From: Sulfurimonas sp.
GTDB lineage: Bacteria > Campylobacterota > Campylobacteria > Campylobacterales > Sulfurimonadaceae
NCBI GenBank assembly: GCA_021732045.1
Contig: JAKFWK010000005.1
Span: 248,001 to 312,000, forward strand
Direction of reading: 5' to 3'
Length of the DNA: 64,000 bases
Shown: piece by piece, positions 6,447-15,469 of the stretch
Layout of the letters: every line of letters begins with the position of its first letter
Numbering within the stretch: the stretch's first letter is position 1
Translations under genes and position numbers: made by a program
The notes under the pieces: model-generated
What the model was told of the DNA's origin: nothing
The model's input: the letters and a program-made list of their open reading frames with translations, nothing else
Database searches by the model: none

Positions 6447-7328
6447 TTAGATAAAGTTAACTTCCGTAACATGGTGTTTTAGTCCAAGTTCGGCTGGAGT
6501 ACATCCAAGAGCCAAGCCTATCATCTGTTGCATGTGAAGAACTGGGAGTGAAACTTCTCTTCCGATTGCTTTTGATGCGTGGTGTGCTTGCGTGTCTAGT
6601 TTTAGGTGGCAAAGTGGGCATGGTGTTACCATCATGTCTGCGTTTTGGTCAGTTGCACCTGCGATAGCATTTCCTGTTAGAACTGCTGCTGTGTGCGGTG
6701 CTTGTAGCTCGATGTGGAAACCACAGCACTTATTTTTTTGCTCATACTCAACATTTTTACCACCACAAGCGATAATCAAATCATCAAGTGAAGTAGGGTT
6801 GTATGGGTTTTCCGCTGTTTTGTGAGACTCGTTGTGAAGCTCAGATGGGCGGATATTATGACATCCGTAAAATGGAGCTATGTTGAATTGGCTAAGAGGT
6901 TTTACAACCATCTCTTTGATTTTATCTAAACCAAAATCATCAATAATTGCATAGAGGAAGTGAGTTACAAGTGAAGTACCCTTGTACTCTAAGCCAACTT
7001 CTGCAAGTTTTTCATTTACTCTTGCTTTTAGCTCTGCATTGTTGTCGAGTCTGTGTTTTGTCATAGCTGTGTTTAGTTGACAAGTATTACAGATTGTTAC
7101 CATTGTAAGCTCATGTTTTTCGGCATAAGCTATATTTCTAGCGTTTAGAACAAGAGATAAAAAGTCATCATAATCTTGTAGATGCGAAGCACCACAGCAA
7201 GATGCTTCTGTTAGTTCGATTAGTTCTATGTTTAACTTGCGAGCTACTGCCATTGTTGACATCATCTGTTCTGGAGTACTCTGTTTTGCTGTACATCCTG
7301 TAAAAAGTGCATATTTTAATTTTTTCAT
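6447..7328 (-). CDS. Non-classical fumarate reductase/succinate dehydrogenase subunit E (CCG domain)
   Basis: The 293-residue protein has two Cys-rich CCG domains like HdrB: SCCGASHLQ at residues 44-46 and KCCGFHIE at 201-203, plus further Cys residues (CNTC near 80-83, GCHN near 156 and CPLC). This is SdhE/MfrE, the anchor-type subunit that replaces haem-b membrane subunits in Campylobacterota and some archaea and passes electrons between quinone and the iron-sulfur subunit. It is last in the operon after the flavoprotein and iron-sulfur genes, ten bases after the latter. A terminator follows. Confidence 0.88.
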   Translation of the reverse strand: MKKLKYALFTGCTAKQSTPEQMMSTMAVARKLNIELIELTEASCCGASHLQDYDDFLSLVLNARNIAYAEKHELTMVTICNTCQLNTAMTKHRLDNNAELKARVNEKLAEVGLEYKGTSLVTHFLYAIIDDFGLDKIKEMVVKPLSQFNIAPFYGCHNIRPSELHNESHKTAENPYNPTSLDDLIIACGGKNVEYEQKNKCCGFHIELQAPHTAAVLTGNAIAGATDQNADMMVTPCPLCHLKLDTQAHHASKAIGREVSLPVLHMQQMIGLALGCTPAELGLKHHVTEVNFI

Positions 7329-7338
7329 TTATCTACTC

Positions 7339-8316
7339 CTAGAACTTTACTGTTGACGATGATTTTATAAGTTTTTGAATCTCATCTAGATTGTCAGATT
7401 TTGGCATATTCCAAGGCATTGTTATTTTACCTTTTCTAAACATTTGAAGTGCGACAGGTATATGTTTTACGATTGATGGACCCTCAGAGTATAGAACTAA
7501 GCCGCCCTCATCAAGCACACCGCGCTTTTTGATTGAGTGGAAGAAACCAACGGCGTGGCGAGTTGCAACATTGTTTTTCGCAACACCTTTTTTAAATGCC
7601 ATTTGGTGTAGTTTTGTGATTTTTGAGATAGGGTTTACATCTTTTGGACAAACCTCTGCACACTCAAAACATTTAGCACAATCCCAGACACCTTGTTTCT
7701 CTTCATTTACCGCTATAAGTCTATCTGCGTCACTATCGCGAACATCGGATTCAAAGCGATATGCCGCAGCAAAAGCAGCTGGACCGAAGAAATCTTCATT
7801 TATCTCAACAACAGGACAAGCGTAGTGACATGCACCACACTGAATACAAAGATCCGCTTCATCTAACTCTTCTGCTTCATGAGGCGATACAAGATTTTCA
7901 CAAGTCGGAGCTTCATCTATGTCTGCAACAAGGTAAGGGTTCACTTTTGCATGTTTATCCCAGAAGTCAGCCTTATCAATAATCATATCTTTAACAGCTC
8001 TTTTTGTACTTAACGGCTCAATTGTAAGCTCGTTTCCAAAGTACTCAATCATAGTTGTCATACTCTCTTTACAAGCAAGAGTTGAACGACCATTTACTTT
8101 GATAGCGCAAGCCCCACAGATGCCATGACGACAGCTACGGCGGTATGAAAAGCTACCATCATGATCCCATTTGATTCTGTTTAATATGTCTAAAACAACC
8201 TCTTCAGATGTAACATCCATGCTGTAGTTTTCATAGTATGGAAGATAATCATCTTCGGCATTGAAACGAAATACTTTAAAATTTACTTTTTGTGTGGTGA
8301 TTGTATGTGTACTCAT
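7339..8316 (-). CDS. Fumarate reductase/succinate dehydrogenase iron-sulfur subunit
   Basis: The 325-residue electron-transfer subunit has a plant-type [2Fe-2S] motif (CRHGICGACAIKVNG and LAC near residues 63-82) followed by two ferredoxin-like clusters, CIQCGACHYACP and CAKCFECAEVCP. The protein is longer than E. coli FrdB/SdhB (about 240 residues), as usual for the type with a CCG-domain partner. It lies ten bases after the flavoprotein gene. In this phylum the enzyme can act as fumarate reductase in the reductive TCA cycle or as succinate dehydrogenase; the direction cannot be read from sequence. Confidence 0.93.
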   Translation of the reverse strand: MSTHTITTQKVNFKVFRFNAEDDYLPYYENYSMDVTSEEVVLDILNRIKWDHDGSFSYRRSCRHGICGACAIKVNGRSTLACKESMTTMIEYFGNELTIEPLSTKRAVKDMIIDKADFWDKHAKVNPYLVADIDEAPTCENLVSPHEAEELDEADLCIQCGACHYACPVVEINEDFFGPAAFAAAYRFESDVRDSDADRLIAVNEEKQGVWDCAKCFECAEVCPKDVNPISKITKLHQMAFKKGVAKNNVATRHAVGFFHSIKKRGVLDEGGLVLYSEGPSIVKHIPVALQMFRKGKITMPWNMPKSDNLDEIQKLIKSSSTVKF

Positions 8317-8326
8317 GCACCTCTCC

Positions 8327-10039
8327 TTAATAAGTTCTAGCTTTTAACTCATGTTTGCCGAGAACGACATCCATATAATCAAGCGTAATATCACCATTTT
8401 CATCCATATAAGCCATTGTATGTTTTAAGAACTCTTCATCGTTACGAGTTTCAAAATCTTCTCTATAGTGTGCGCCACGACTCTCGTTTCTAGCAACAGC
8501 ACTCTCAACAATGAACGCAGAGTAATCAATCATATGACCAAGCTCTATAGCTTCTTGAAGTTCTGTATTGAATACTTTTGATTTGTCTTTAATGCGAATA
8601 TCTTTATATCTTTGACGAAGCTCTTTTACTTTAGCAATAGCGATTTCAAGAGTCTCTTTTGTTCTAAATGCACCAGCATTTGCAGTCATACACTGTTGTA
8701 GCTCTTCACGAAGTGCAGGTACGCTCTCGTGACCATTTTTGTGTAGTAGAGATTCGATTTCATGCACAGCAGTTTTTGCATCTTCTTGCGTTGCAACACG
8801 AAGTTTAATGTCATCAATTTCGCTAACCATTGTTTTACCAACATAACGACCAAACAGAAGTGCCTCAAGAACTGAGTTTGCTCCAAGACGATTTGCTCCA
8901 TGAACAGATACGCAAGAACACTCACCAGCTGCATAGAAACCTTCAATCAATTCTGAGTTGTTTTTACGAACATTTCCAGCGATATTTACAGGAATTCCAC
9001 CCATTGAGTAGTGAGCTGTTGCAGAGATTAGAATAGGCTCTTTAATCATATCAAGACCTAAAAATGTGATAGCCAAATCACGAAGCTCTGGAAGTCTTTC
9101 CATGATTTTTTCACGACCAAGATGAGTAACATCTATAAATACCGCATCTTTTCTAGGTCCAACACCGCGACCCTCTCTGATTTCATTTAAGATTGCACGA
9201 GAAACAACATCACGAGATGCTAACTCCATAGCACTTGGAGCATACTTTTCCATAAATCTCTCGCCTAAAGAGTTAAACAGTTTTCCACCTTCACCACGAG
9301 CAGCTTCAGAGATTAAAACACCATTTCCTGAAAGTCCAGATGGATGAAATTGTACAAACTCCATATCTTCAAGCGGAAGACCATGACGAGCTACAATAGA
9401 GAGACCGTCACCAGTGTTGGCGTGAGCGTTTGAGTTGATTTTGTATGCACGAGCATATCCGCCAGTGGCAAACATTACCGACTTAGCGTTAAAAATCGCC
9501 ATTTCCATATCTCTAATGTTAAAAGCTACAACACCTGAAACTTTGCCATCTTTGTAGATTAAATCCGCAACATACCACTCATCCCAGAACTTAACGCCAA
9601 CACGGAAAGCTTGTTCGTATATGGTTTGAAGAAGAGTAAGTCCTGTTCTATCTTTTGCATAGCATGCACGAGGAGAAGATTGCCCACCAAAAGGTCTTTG
9701 AGCGATTTTGCCATCTGGCGTTCTACTAAATGCAGCACCCATTCTCTCAGCCCAACGAATAGTCTCTGGAGCATTTTTACACATAAACTCTACAGCATCT
9801 TGATCAGCTAAATAGTCGCTTCCTTTTACTGTATCAAACTCATGAAGCTCAACACTGTCTTTATCACTAAAAGCGGCATTTATGCCACCTTGTGCAGCAC
9901 CTGAATGGCTTCTTAGTGGATGAAGTTTTGTAATGACAGCAACTTTTTTACCTGCATTTTGTAGCTCTCTTGCAGCAGCACAGCCAGCCAATCCTGCACC
10001 AACTACAATCGCGTCGTAAGTATAAATGGGAATACTCAT
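8327..10039 (-). CDS. Fumarate reductase/succinate dehydrogenase flavoprotein subunit
   Basis: This 570-residue catalytic subunit interconverts fumarate and succinate. The FAD-binding VVGAGLAGCAAARELQ is at the N-terminus. RSHSGAAQGG carries the His that binds FAD covalently in this family. QFHPSG and the active-site segment HYSMGGIPV are present. There is no twin-arginine leader, unlike the periplasmic MfrA methylmenaquinol:fumarate reductases of Wolinella and Campylobacter, so the enzyme should face the cytoplasm. It is first in the operon, with AAAGGA upstream of the ATG. It probably serves autotrophic carbon metabolism, which is an inference. Confidence 0.92.
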   Translation of the reverse strand: MSIPIYTYDAIVVGAGLAGCAAARELQNAGKKVAVITKLHPLRSHSGAAQGGINAAFSDKDSVELHEFDTVKGSDYLADQDAVEFMCKNAPETIRWAERMGAAFSRTPDGKIAQRPFGGQSSPRACYAKDRTGLTLLQTIYEQAFRVGVKFWDEWYVADLIYKDGKVSGVVAFNIRDMEMAIFNAKSVMFATGGYARAYKINSNAHANTGDGLSIVARHGLPLEDMEFVQFHPSGLSGNGVLISEAARGEGGKLFNSLGERFMEKYAPSAMELASRDVVSRAILNEIREGRGVGPRKDAVFIDVTHLGREKIMERLPELRDLAITFLGLDMIKEPILISATAHYSMGGIPVNIAGNVRKNNSELIEGFYAAGECSCVSVHGANRLGANSVLEALLFGRYVGKTMVSEIDDIKLRVATQEDAKTAVHEIESLLHKNGHESVPALREELQQCMTANAGAFRTKETLEIAIAKVKELRQRYKDIRIKDKSKVFNTELQEAIELGHMIDYSAFIVESAVARNESRGAHYREDFETRNDEEFLKHTMAYMDENGDITLDYMDVVLGKHELKARTY

Positions 10040-10263
10040 ATAGCTTTCCTTTGTTTTTTAAAATGGTCAGGATTTTACAATCTCTACCCTTTATCTAGCC
10101 TAAATATGCGACTTTAATGATATTAATTACATATATATTTCTATTATATTTTTCTAACTTATTTTTATTATAAGAAGCAGATAAATTTTTATATAATATT
10201 GTTTAATATCTAAAATATTAATACTTTTATTTTAATTTATCTTAAAAGATATAGTCACTCTGG

Positions 10264-10269
10264 TATAAT
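10264..10269 (+). promoter_or_regulatory. Extended -10 promoter of the CoA-binding protein gene
   Basis: TGGTATAAT is a perfect extended -10 (TGnTATAAT), 27 bases before the ATG, with AAAGGA as ribosome site. Campylobacterota sigma-70 promoters typically lack a clear -35. The rest of the divergent spacer (10040-10296) is AT-rich and must also hold the promoter of the flavoprotein gene; GTAAAAT at 10072-10077 (minus strand) is a candidate. Confidence 0.6.
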
Positions 10270-10296
10270 CACTGATATTTTTTTAAAGGATGTCTT

Positions 10297-10725
10297 ATGG
10301 AGTGCGAATTTCCACTAGTAAATTCAAATAAAGAACAAATCAGAGAAATTTTTAAAACAACTAAAACAATTGCAATATTTGGCTTATCACCCGATGAGAC
10401 AAAAGATAGTAATAGAGTGGCGAAGTACCTAAAAGAGCAGGGCTTTAAGATAGTGCCAATCTACCCTAAAGAGGATGAGATTTTAGGTGAGAAAGTTTAT
10501 CGCACACTTCTAGAGGTACCTTTTGAGATAGATATGGTTGATGTTTTTAGAAAGCCAGATGCACTTCATAGCGTTGCTGATGCTTGTATAAAACGAGGCG
10601 ATGTTAAGATTTTTTGGGCTCAAAAAGGAGTTGTAAACAACGAAGCTGCGCAAAAAGCTAAAGATGCAGGAATGCAAGTTGTTCAAAATATGTGTACGAT
10701 GGTAGAACATCGCGCACTTCAGTAG
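10297..10725 (+). CDS. CoA-binding protein (YccU-like Rossmann fold)
   Basis: This 142-residue single-domain protein belongs to the CoA-binding family related to succinyl-CoA synthetase alpha. It shows IAIFGLSPDETKDSNRVAKYL near residues 29-50, GFKIVPIYPK, EKVYRTLLEVPFEIDMVDVFRKPD, and a C-terminal GVVNNEAAQKAKDAGMQVVQNMCTMVEHR. Such proteins bind CoA but their physiological role is poorly defined. It stands immediately upstream of ilvA (27-base gap) and could be co-transcribed with it. Confidence 0.88.
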   Translation: MECEFPLVNSNKEQIREIFKTTKTIAIFGLSPDETKDSNRVAKYLKEQGFKIVPIYPKEDEILGEKVYRTLLEVPFEIDMVDVFRKPDALHSVADACIKRGDVKIFWAQKGVVNNEAAQKAKDAGMQVVQNMCTMVEHRALQ

Positions 10726-10751
10726 AAACATCCATAAAAAAAGGTTTTTAG

Positions 10752-11954
10752 TTGTTAGATATAAATAAAATATATGAAGCAAGAGATCGAATAAAGGGCG
10801 TAATCGTAGATACTCCTCTCTCATATGCACCAAATCTTAGTCAAGTTGCAGAGTGTCAGGTTTATCTTAAAAAAGAGAATCTCCAAGTGACTGGAGCCTT
10901 TAAAATAAGAGGTGCGTATAACAAGATAGCAACTTTAAGTGACGAGCAACGGGCATCTGGTGTTGTAGCTGCGAGCGCTGGAAACCACGCTCAGGGAGTA
11001 GCACTCTCAGCCTCTTTGTTTAATATAAGGGCGGTGATTGTTATGCCAGAGTCAACACCTCTTACTAAAATAAATGGTGTCAAATATTATGGCGCAGAGG
11101 TTATCCTAGCTGGCGGAAATTATGATGAGGCTTATGCCTATGCAACTAAGTATGGCAAAGAGAATTCACTTATTTTTGTGCATCCGTTTGAAGATGATGA
11201 AGTTATGGCAGGTCAGGGCACTTTAGCTCTTGATATTTTAGATGGTTGTAGCGACTTTGATGCTGTCATTATTCCCGTTGGTGGTGGTGGACTTATCTCT
11301 GGTATGGCAAAGGCGATTAAGAGTAGAAATCCCAAAATTGAAGTGATTGGAGTAAGTGCCAAAGGTGCTCCAGCACTTAAAAACTCATTTGATTTGGGTC
11401 AAGCCATTGATAGTTTAAGCGTGAGAACTATTGCGGACGGAATTGCTGTCAGAGACACTTCAACTATTACACTAAACTATATGCTTGAGAGTGTAGATAA
11501 ATTTGTAAGTGTTGATGACGAAGAGATTGCAAGTGCGATGCTGTTTCTGCTGGAGAGACAAAAACTTGTTGTTGAGGGTGCTGGTGCGGTTGGTGTTGCT
11601 GCGCTTCTTCATCATAAACTAGAGCATCTTAAAGATAAGAAAGTAGCAGTTGTGCTTAGTGGCGGAAATGTGGATGTAACACTGCTCTCTGTGATTATCG
11701 AAAAAGGATTGTTGAAATCCGGTAGAAAAATGAAGCTAACCGTTACGCTTATCGATAAACCCGGTTCGCTTATGCGTTTTACGGAGATTTTACAACAACT
11801 AAATGCCAACATAGTACATATTGCATACGATAGAACTTCTGTTTCTCTTGATTATGGCGATGCAAATGTTACGGTTCATGTAGAAACAAAAGGTGAAGAG
11901 CACCAGCAGATGATAAAAAAAGTACTGAAAGAAGAAAATTACATAAGAGAGTAG
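10752..11954 (+). CDS. ilvA: Threonine ammonia-lyase
   Basis: This PLP enzyme deaminates threonine to 2-oxobutyrate, the first committed step to isoleucine. The 400-residue protein has the Schiff-base Lys in TGAFKIRGAYNKI (residues about 51-63), SAGNHAQGVA, the glycine loop VGGGGLISG and a C-terminal ACT-like domain starting near residue 325 (KLTVTLIDKPGSLMRF). The length fits the short ACT-containing type. The start is TTG, chosen because MLDINKIYEARDRI matches the family N-terminus. ilvBN follow after a 254-base gap. Confidence 0.93.
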   Translation: MLDINKIYEARDRIKGVIVDTPLSYAPNLSQVAECQVYLKKENLQVTGAFKIRGAYNKIATLSDEQRASGVVAASAGNHAQGVALSASLFNIRAVIVMPESTPLTKINGVKYYGAEVILAGGNYDEAYAYATKYGKENSLIFVHPFEDDEVMAGQGTLALDILDGCSDFDAVIIPVGGGGLISGMAKAIKSRNPKIEVIGVSAKGAPALKNSFDLGQAIDSLSVRTIADGIAVRDTSTITLNYMLESVDKFVSVDDEEIASAMLFLLERQKLVVEGAGAVGVAALLHHKLEHLKDKKVAVVLSGGNVDVTLLSVIIEKGLLKSGRKMKLTVTLIDKPGSLMRFTEILQQLNANIVHIAYDRTSVSLDYGDANVTVHVETKGEEHQQMIKKVLKEENYIRE

Positions 11955-11981
11955 CAGTTAATTAAAAATATAAAAAGATAC

Positions 11982-12034
11982 ACATTGTTGTTAATTAACA
12001 GATTATGTAACAATGTATATCGAAGTTTTTTTTT
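11982..12034 (+). terminator. Possible terminator after ilvA
   Basis: ACATTGTT (11982-11989) pairs perfectly with AACAATGT (12009-12016) around a 19-base loop, and nine T residues follow at 12026-12034. The stem is AT-rich and the T run starts ten bases after it, so the call is tentative. The rest of the ilvA-ilvB gap up to 12168 shows no leader peptide or riboswitch that I can identify. Confidence 0.35.
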
Positions 12035-12172
12035 AAATATTCTGTAATAGAGTTAAATTCAACATCTCAAACTCAACTCCTCATGAATAGTTAGATGTCA
12101 TATACAATGATTAAGTCCGTATTATAGTGGAAAACTAGATTTAGCTTTAAACTGCGATATAACTTGATTTGA

Positions 12173-12178
12173 TATAAT
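12173..12178 (+). promoter_or_regulatory. -10 box of ilvBN
   Basis: TATAAT lies in GATTTGATATAATT, 31 bases before the ilvB ATG, with AGGAG as ribosome site. It indicates that ilvBN has its own promoter separate from ilvA. Confidence 0.6.
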
Positions 12179-12208
12179 TAAACAATTTTTTTAAATAGGA
12201 GACTTCTC

Positions 12209-13906
12209 ATGCAAATTAGTGGCGCACAGATGGTCATTGAGGCTTTAATCGCAGAGGGTGTTGAGACAATATTCGGCTATCCAGGCGGAGCTATTATGAA
12301 TGTCTACGATGAGATATATAAACAAAAAACTTTTAAGCATATTCTAACGAGACATGAGCAAGCCGCAATCCACGCAGCCGAAGGATACTCAAAGGCCAGT
12401 GGAAAAGTTGGTGTTGCTATTATAACAAGTGGCCCAGGTTTCACTAACGCCGTAACAGGTTTGGCTGACGCGTATATGGACTCTATTCCGCTTGTTGTTA
12501 TTAGCGGACAGGTTCCTATGAGTCTTATTGGTACGGATGCATTTCAAGAGATTGATGCTATTGGAATCAGTCGTTCTTGTACAAAGCATAACTATCTTGT
12601 AACAAACGCAGCTGACCTTCCTGGAGTTTTAAAAGAGGCGTTTTATATTGCTTCTAGCGGTCGTCCCGGTCCTGTTCATGTTGATATACCAAAAGATGTA
12701 ACGGCACAAATTGCAGAATTTGACTACTCAATTGAGCTAGACCTTGAAACATACAAGCCACACACAAAAGGCAATCCTCGTCAGATTAAAAAAGTGATGG
12801 AAGCTATAGCAAACGCTAGAAGACCGCTTTTTTATCTTGGCGGAGGTGTAATAAATTCAAATGCAGCATACGAAGTAAGAGAGCTTGTTAAAAAAACAGG
12901 TATTCCGGCTGTTGAGACTTTTATGGCTAGAGGCGTTTTGAGCCATGATGATGAACTTCTTGTTTCTATGCTCGGTATGCACGGCTCATATGCCGCAAAT
13001 ATGGCGATGAGTGAGACTGACTTGGTTATTGCCCTTGGTGCTAGATTTGATGACCGTGTAACTGGAAAGCTATCTGAATTTGCTAAAAATGCAGGTGTTG
13101 TTCATGTTGATATAGATCCAGCTAGCATCTCCAAGCTTGTAAGTGCTGATTATCCAATAGTTGGTGATATTAAAAATGTTGTTTGCGAGATGCTTGAGCA
13201 GTCGATAGTGATAAAAGCCGAGAAATATGAACAATGGAGAAAGACAATCAAAAATTTTGATGAGCTTCATCCATTGGCATATCATGATGACACTGAAAAT
13301 ATAAAACCTCAATGGGTAATTGAAAGGGTAGGCGAACTTCTCGGAGACAGCGCAAATATCTCAACAGATGTTGGACAACATCAGATGTGGAGTGCGCAAT
13401 TTTATCCATTTTCTCGTCCACGCCAGTTTATAAGTTCTGGTGGACTTGGAACCATGGGCTTTGGTTTCCCTGCTGCCATAGGTGTTAAAGCAGCATCTCC
13501 TGAGAAAATAAGTATAAATTTTACAGGTGATGGCTCTATTCTTATGAACTGTCAAGAGTTGATGACTGCCGTTGAGCAAAAATTGCCAGTTATTAACATT
13601 ATCTTAAACAACAACTATCTTGGGATGGTTAGACAGTGGCAAACACTATTTTATGATAAAAGATACAGTGAAACAGATTTAAGTATTCAGCCTGATTTTG
13701 TAAAACTCTCAGAAGCTTTCGGCGGAATCGGATATAAAGTTGCCACAAAAGAGGAGTTTGATATAGCTCTTAAAGATGCGATTGAGAAAAATATTGTAGC
13801 CTTTATAGATGTTGCCGTAGAGAGACTTGAAGATGTTATGCCGATGGTTCCATCAGGTGGTTCACTTTACAACATGATGCTACTAGAGAAAAAGGAGAAA
13901 AAATAA
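12209..13906 (+). CDS. ilvB: Acetolactate synthase, large catalytic subunit
   Basis: This ThDP- and FAD-dependent enzyme condenses pyruvate with pyruvate or 2-oxobutyrate for valine, leucine and isoleucine. The 565-residue protein has FGYPGGAIMNVYDE with the following catalytic Glu in RHEQAAIHAAEGY, the FAD region LGARFDDRVTGKL, and the ThDP motif GDGSILMNCQEL followed by NNNYLGMVRQW near residues 440-475. The length is normal. Its TAA overlaps the ilvN ATG (TAATG), implying coupled translation. Confidence 0.96.
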   Translation: MQISGAQMVIEALIAEGVETIFGYPGGAIMNVYDEIYKQKTFKHILTRHEQAAIHAAEGYSKASGKVGVAIITSGPGFTNAVTGLADAYMDSIPLVVISGQVPMSLIGTDAFQEIDAIGISRSCTKHNYLVTNAADLPGVLKEAFYIASSGRPGPVHVDIPKDVTAQIAEFDYSIELDLETYKPHTKGNPRQIKKVMEAIANARRPLFYLGGGVINSNAAYEVRELVKKTGIPAVETFMARGVLSHDDELLVSMLGMHGSYAANMAMSETDLVIALGARFDDRVTGKLSEFAKNAGVVHVDIDPASISKLVSADYPIVGDIKNVVCEMLEQSIVIKAEKYEQWRKTIKNFDELHPLAYHDDTENIKPQWVIERVGELLGDSANISTDVGQHQMWSAQFYPFSRPRQFISSGGLGTMGFGFPAAIGVKAASPEKISINFTGDGSILMNCQELMTAVEQKLPVINIILNNNYLGMVRQWQTLFYDKRYSETDLSIQPDFVKLSEAFGGIGYKVATKEEFDIALKDAIEKNIVAFIDVAVERLEDVMPMVPSGGSLYNMMLLEKKEKK

Positions 13907-14382
13907 TGCAAGACGAAAATGCAAGAAGAGTTATCTCTGTTATAGTAGTTAATGAAGCTAGCGTGCTTTCTCGTATTACAGACCTTTTTTCTGGTCGTGG
14001 GTATAACATAACATCTCTAACTGTTGCTCCAATCCCAAACAGTAAATACTCTAGACTAACCATAGTAACATCTGGTTCAGTGAGAGTAATAGAGCAGATA
14101 ACAAAACAGCTTCATAAGCTTATACCGGTTTTAAAGGTTTATGAACATGCTGACTTGGTTGAAAAAGAGATGGCGTTGATAAAATTTCCAGTAACTGAAA
14201 ATATCACAGATATAAGCACTCTTTGTGCTGCTTATAATGGCAAAATTGTAAATGCTAGTGAAAATATAATTATAGTTATGGTCGCAGACGAGCCAAAAAG
14301 AGTTGAAAACTTTTTAAATCTCATACAGAGATATAATCCTAAAGAGATAGTTAGAAGTGGCTCTGTAGCGCTGGAACGCTAA
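13906..14382 (+). CDS. ilvN: Acetolactate synthase, small regulatory subunit
   Basis: This 158-residue regulatory subunit confers valine feedback control on IlvB. The N-terminal ACT domain runs RRVISVIVVNEASVLSRITD, then LFSGRGYNITSLTVAPI, followed by the conserved C-terminal domain with VREMALIKFP-like sequence (EKEMALIKFPVTE) and the terminal VRSGSVALER, typical of IlvN/IlvH. It overlaps ilvB by one base. Confidence 0.95.
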   Translation: MQDENARRVISVIVVNEASVLSRITDLFSGRGYNITSLTVAPIPNSKYSRLTIVTSGSVRVIEQITKQLHKLIPVLKVYEHADLVEKEMALIKFPVTENITDISTLCAAYNGKIVNASENIIIVMVADEPKRVENFLNLIQRYNPKEIVRSGSVALER

Positions 14383-14472
14383 TATATTTTTAGTCAAAGT
14401 GGCGTGATAAATACTATAGATAATGAATAATCCAGGGTAAAATTGCAGAATTAAATTCTTAAGGTAGTTAGT

Positions 14473-15423
14473 ATGAAAATAAAAGAGATAGCTTTCATAA
14501 TTGGTGCAGAGTATCATGGCGTGGACTTTGAGGTAACTAGAATGAACACTCTCGCCGACGCAACAAAGGACGAGATATCTTTTGTTTCAAACTCGAAGTA
14601 CATAAAAGATATTCAAAACTCTAAAGCTGGTGCGGTTATTGTAGATGAGGCAACAAAGGTTTATGTTCCAGATGGTTGTGTCGCTTTAGTTGTTGATTTT
14701 CCATACTATCAAATGGCAACTTTATCAAAACATTTCGCTCCACCTATTGAAGAGAGTGATTTACAGCCTGCCATAGTTGGCAAGGGTACCACTGTGTCGC
14801 CAAAAGCTGAGATTGCAAATGGTGCTGTTGTCGGTAAAAACTGCACCATTATGGCTCATGTTTATATTGGTTGTAAGGCTGTAGTTGGAGATAACACTAT
14901 AATTTACCCAAGTGTTACAGTTTATAGAGATTGTAAAATTGGCAGCGACTGTATCATTCATGCAAACACAACTATTGGAAGTGATGGCTTTGGTTTTGCT
15001 ACTTCTAGGATGGGTGAGCACAAAAAGATTTATCAAAATGGAATCGTTATCATTGAAGATAATGTTGAGATTGGAAGCTCCACCACGATCGACAGAGCTG
15101 TTTTTGGTGCAACACTTATAAAAAAAGGTGTCCGTATAGATAATCTTGTTCAAGTCGGTCACAACTCTATCATAGGTGAGCACTCTGTTCTTGTTTCTCA
15201 AACAGGAATCTCTGGCTCAACAAAAATGGGTAGAAATGTTGTTATGGGTGGACAAAGTGCAACAGCTGGGCATCTTGAAATAGCTCCGTTTACAACAATG
15301 GCCGCAAGAAGTGGTGTAACAAAAAGTATAAAAGAGAGTGGCTTAACCTTCGCTGGCTTTCCACTTATGGAACATAGGATGTGGCTAAAGCTTCAAGCAA
15401 GGCTATCAAAACTAATCAAATAA
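14473..15423 (+). CDS. lpxD: UDP-3-O-acylglucosamine N-acyltransferase LpxD
   Basis: LpxD adds the N-linked hydroxyacyl chain in lipid A synthesis. The 316-residue protein has an N-terminal uridine-binding domain (residues 1-100, with [13 protein letters not shown]), then left-handed beta-helix hexapeptide repeats ([20 protein letters not shown] and onward), the catalytic-His region [10 protein letters not shown] and a C-terminal helix. AAGGTAG precedes the ATG. A hairpin terminator follows before the outer-membrane gene. Confidence 0.95.
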   Translation: MKIKEIAFIIGAEYHGVDFEVTRMNTLADATKDEISFVSNSKYIKDIQNSKAGAVIVDEATKVYVPDGCVALVVDFPYYQMATLSKHFAPPIEESDLQPAIVGKGTTVSPKAEIANGAVVGKNCTIMAHVYIGCKAVVGDNTIIYPSVTVYRDCKIGSDCIIHANTTIGSDGFGFATSRMGEHKKIYQNGIVIIEDNVEIGSSTTIDRAVFGATLIKKGVRIDNLVQVGHNSIIGEHSVLVSQTGISGSTKMGRNVVMGGQSATAGHLEIAPFTTMAARSGVTKSIKESGLTFAGFPLMEHRMWLKLQARLSKLIK

Positions 15424-15425
15424 AA

Positions 15426-15453
15426 AGCACAATAGAGCCAGTGCTATTTTTTT
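15426..15453 (+). terminator. Rho-independent terminator after lpxD
   Basis: AGCAC and GTGCT form a 5-bp stem with a 10-base loop, followed directly by ATTTTTTT. It lies between the lpxD stop and the tamA start and may act as partial terminator within a longer transcript. Confidence 0.6.
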
Positions 15454-15469
15454 CTAAACCGGAGTTTCA

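Noticed and set aside
11955..12172. Possible leader peptide or T-box-like attenuator ahead of ilvBN
   Set aside because: I found no short frame rich in Ile, Val or Leu codons and no T-box sequence; only a weak hairpin and an AT-rich spacer.
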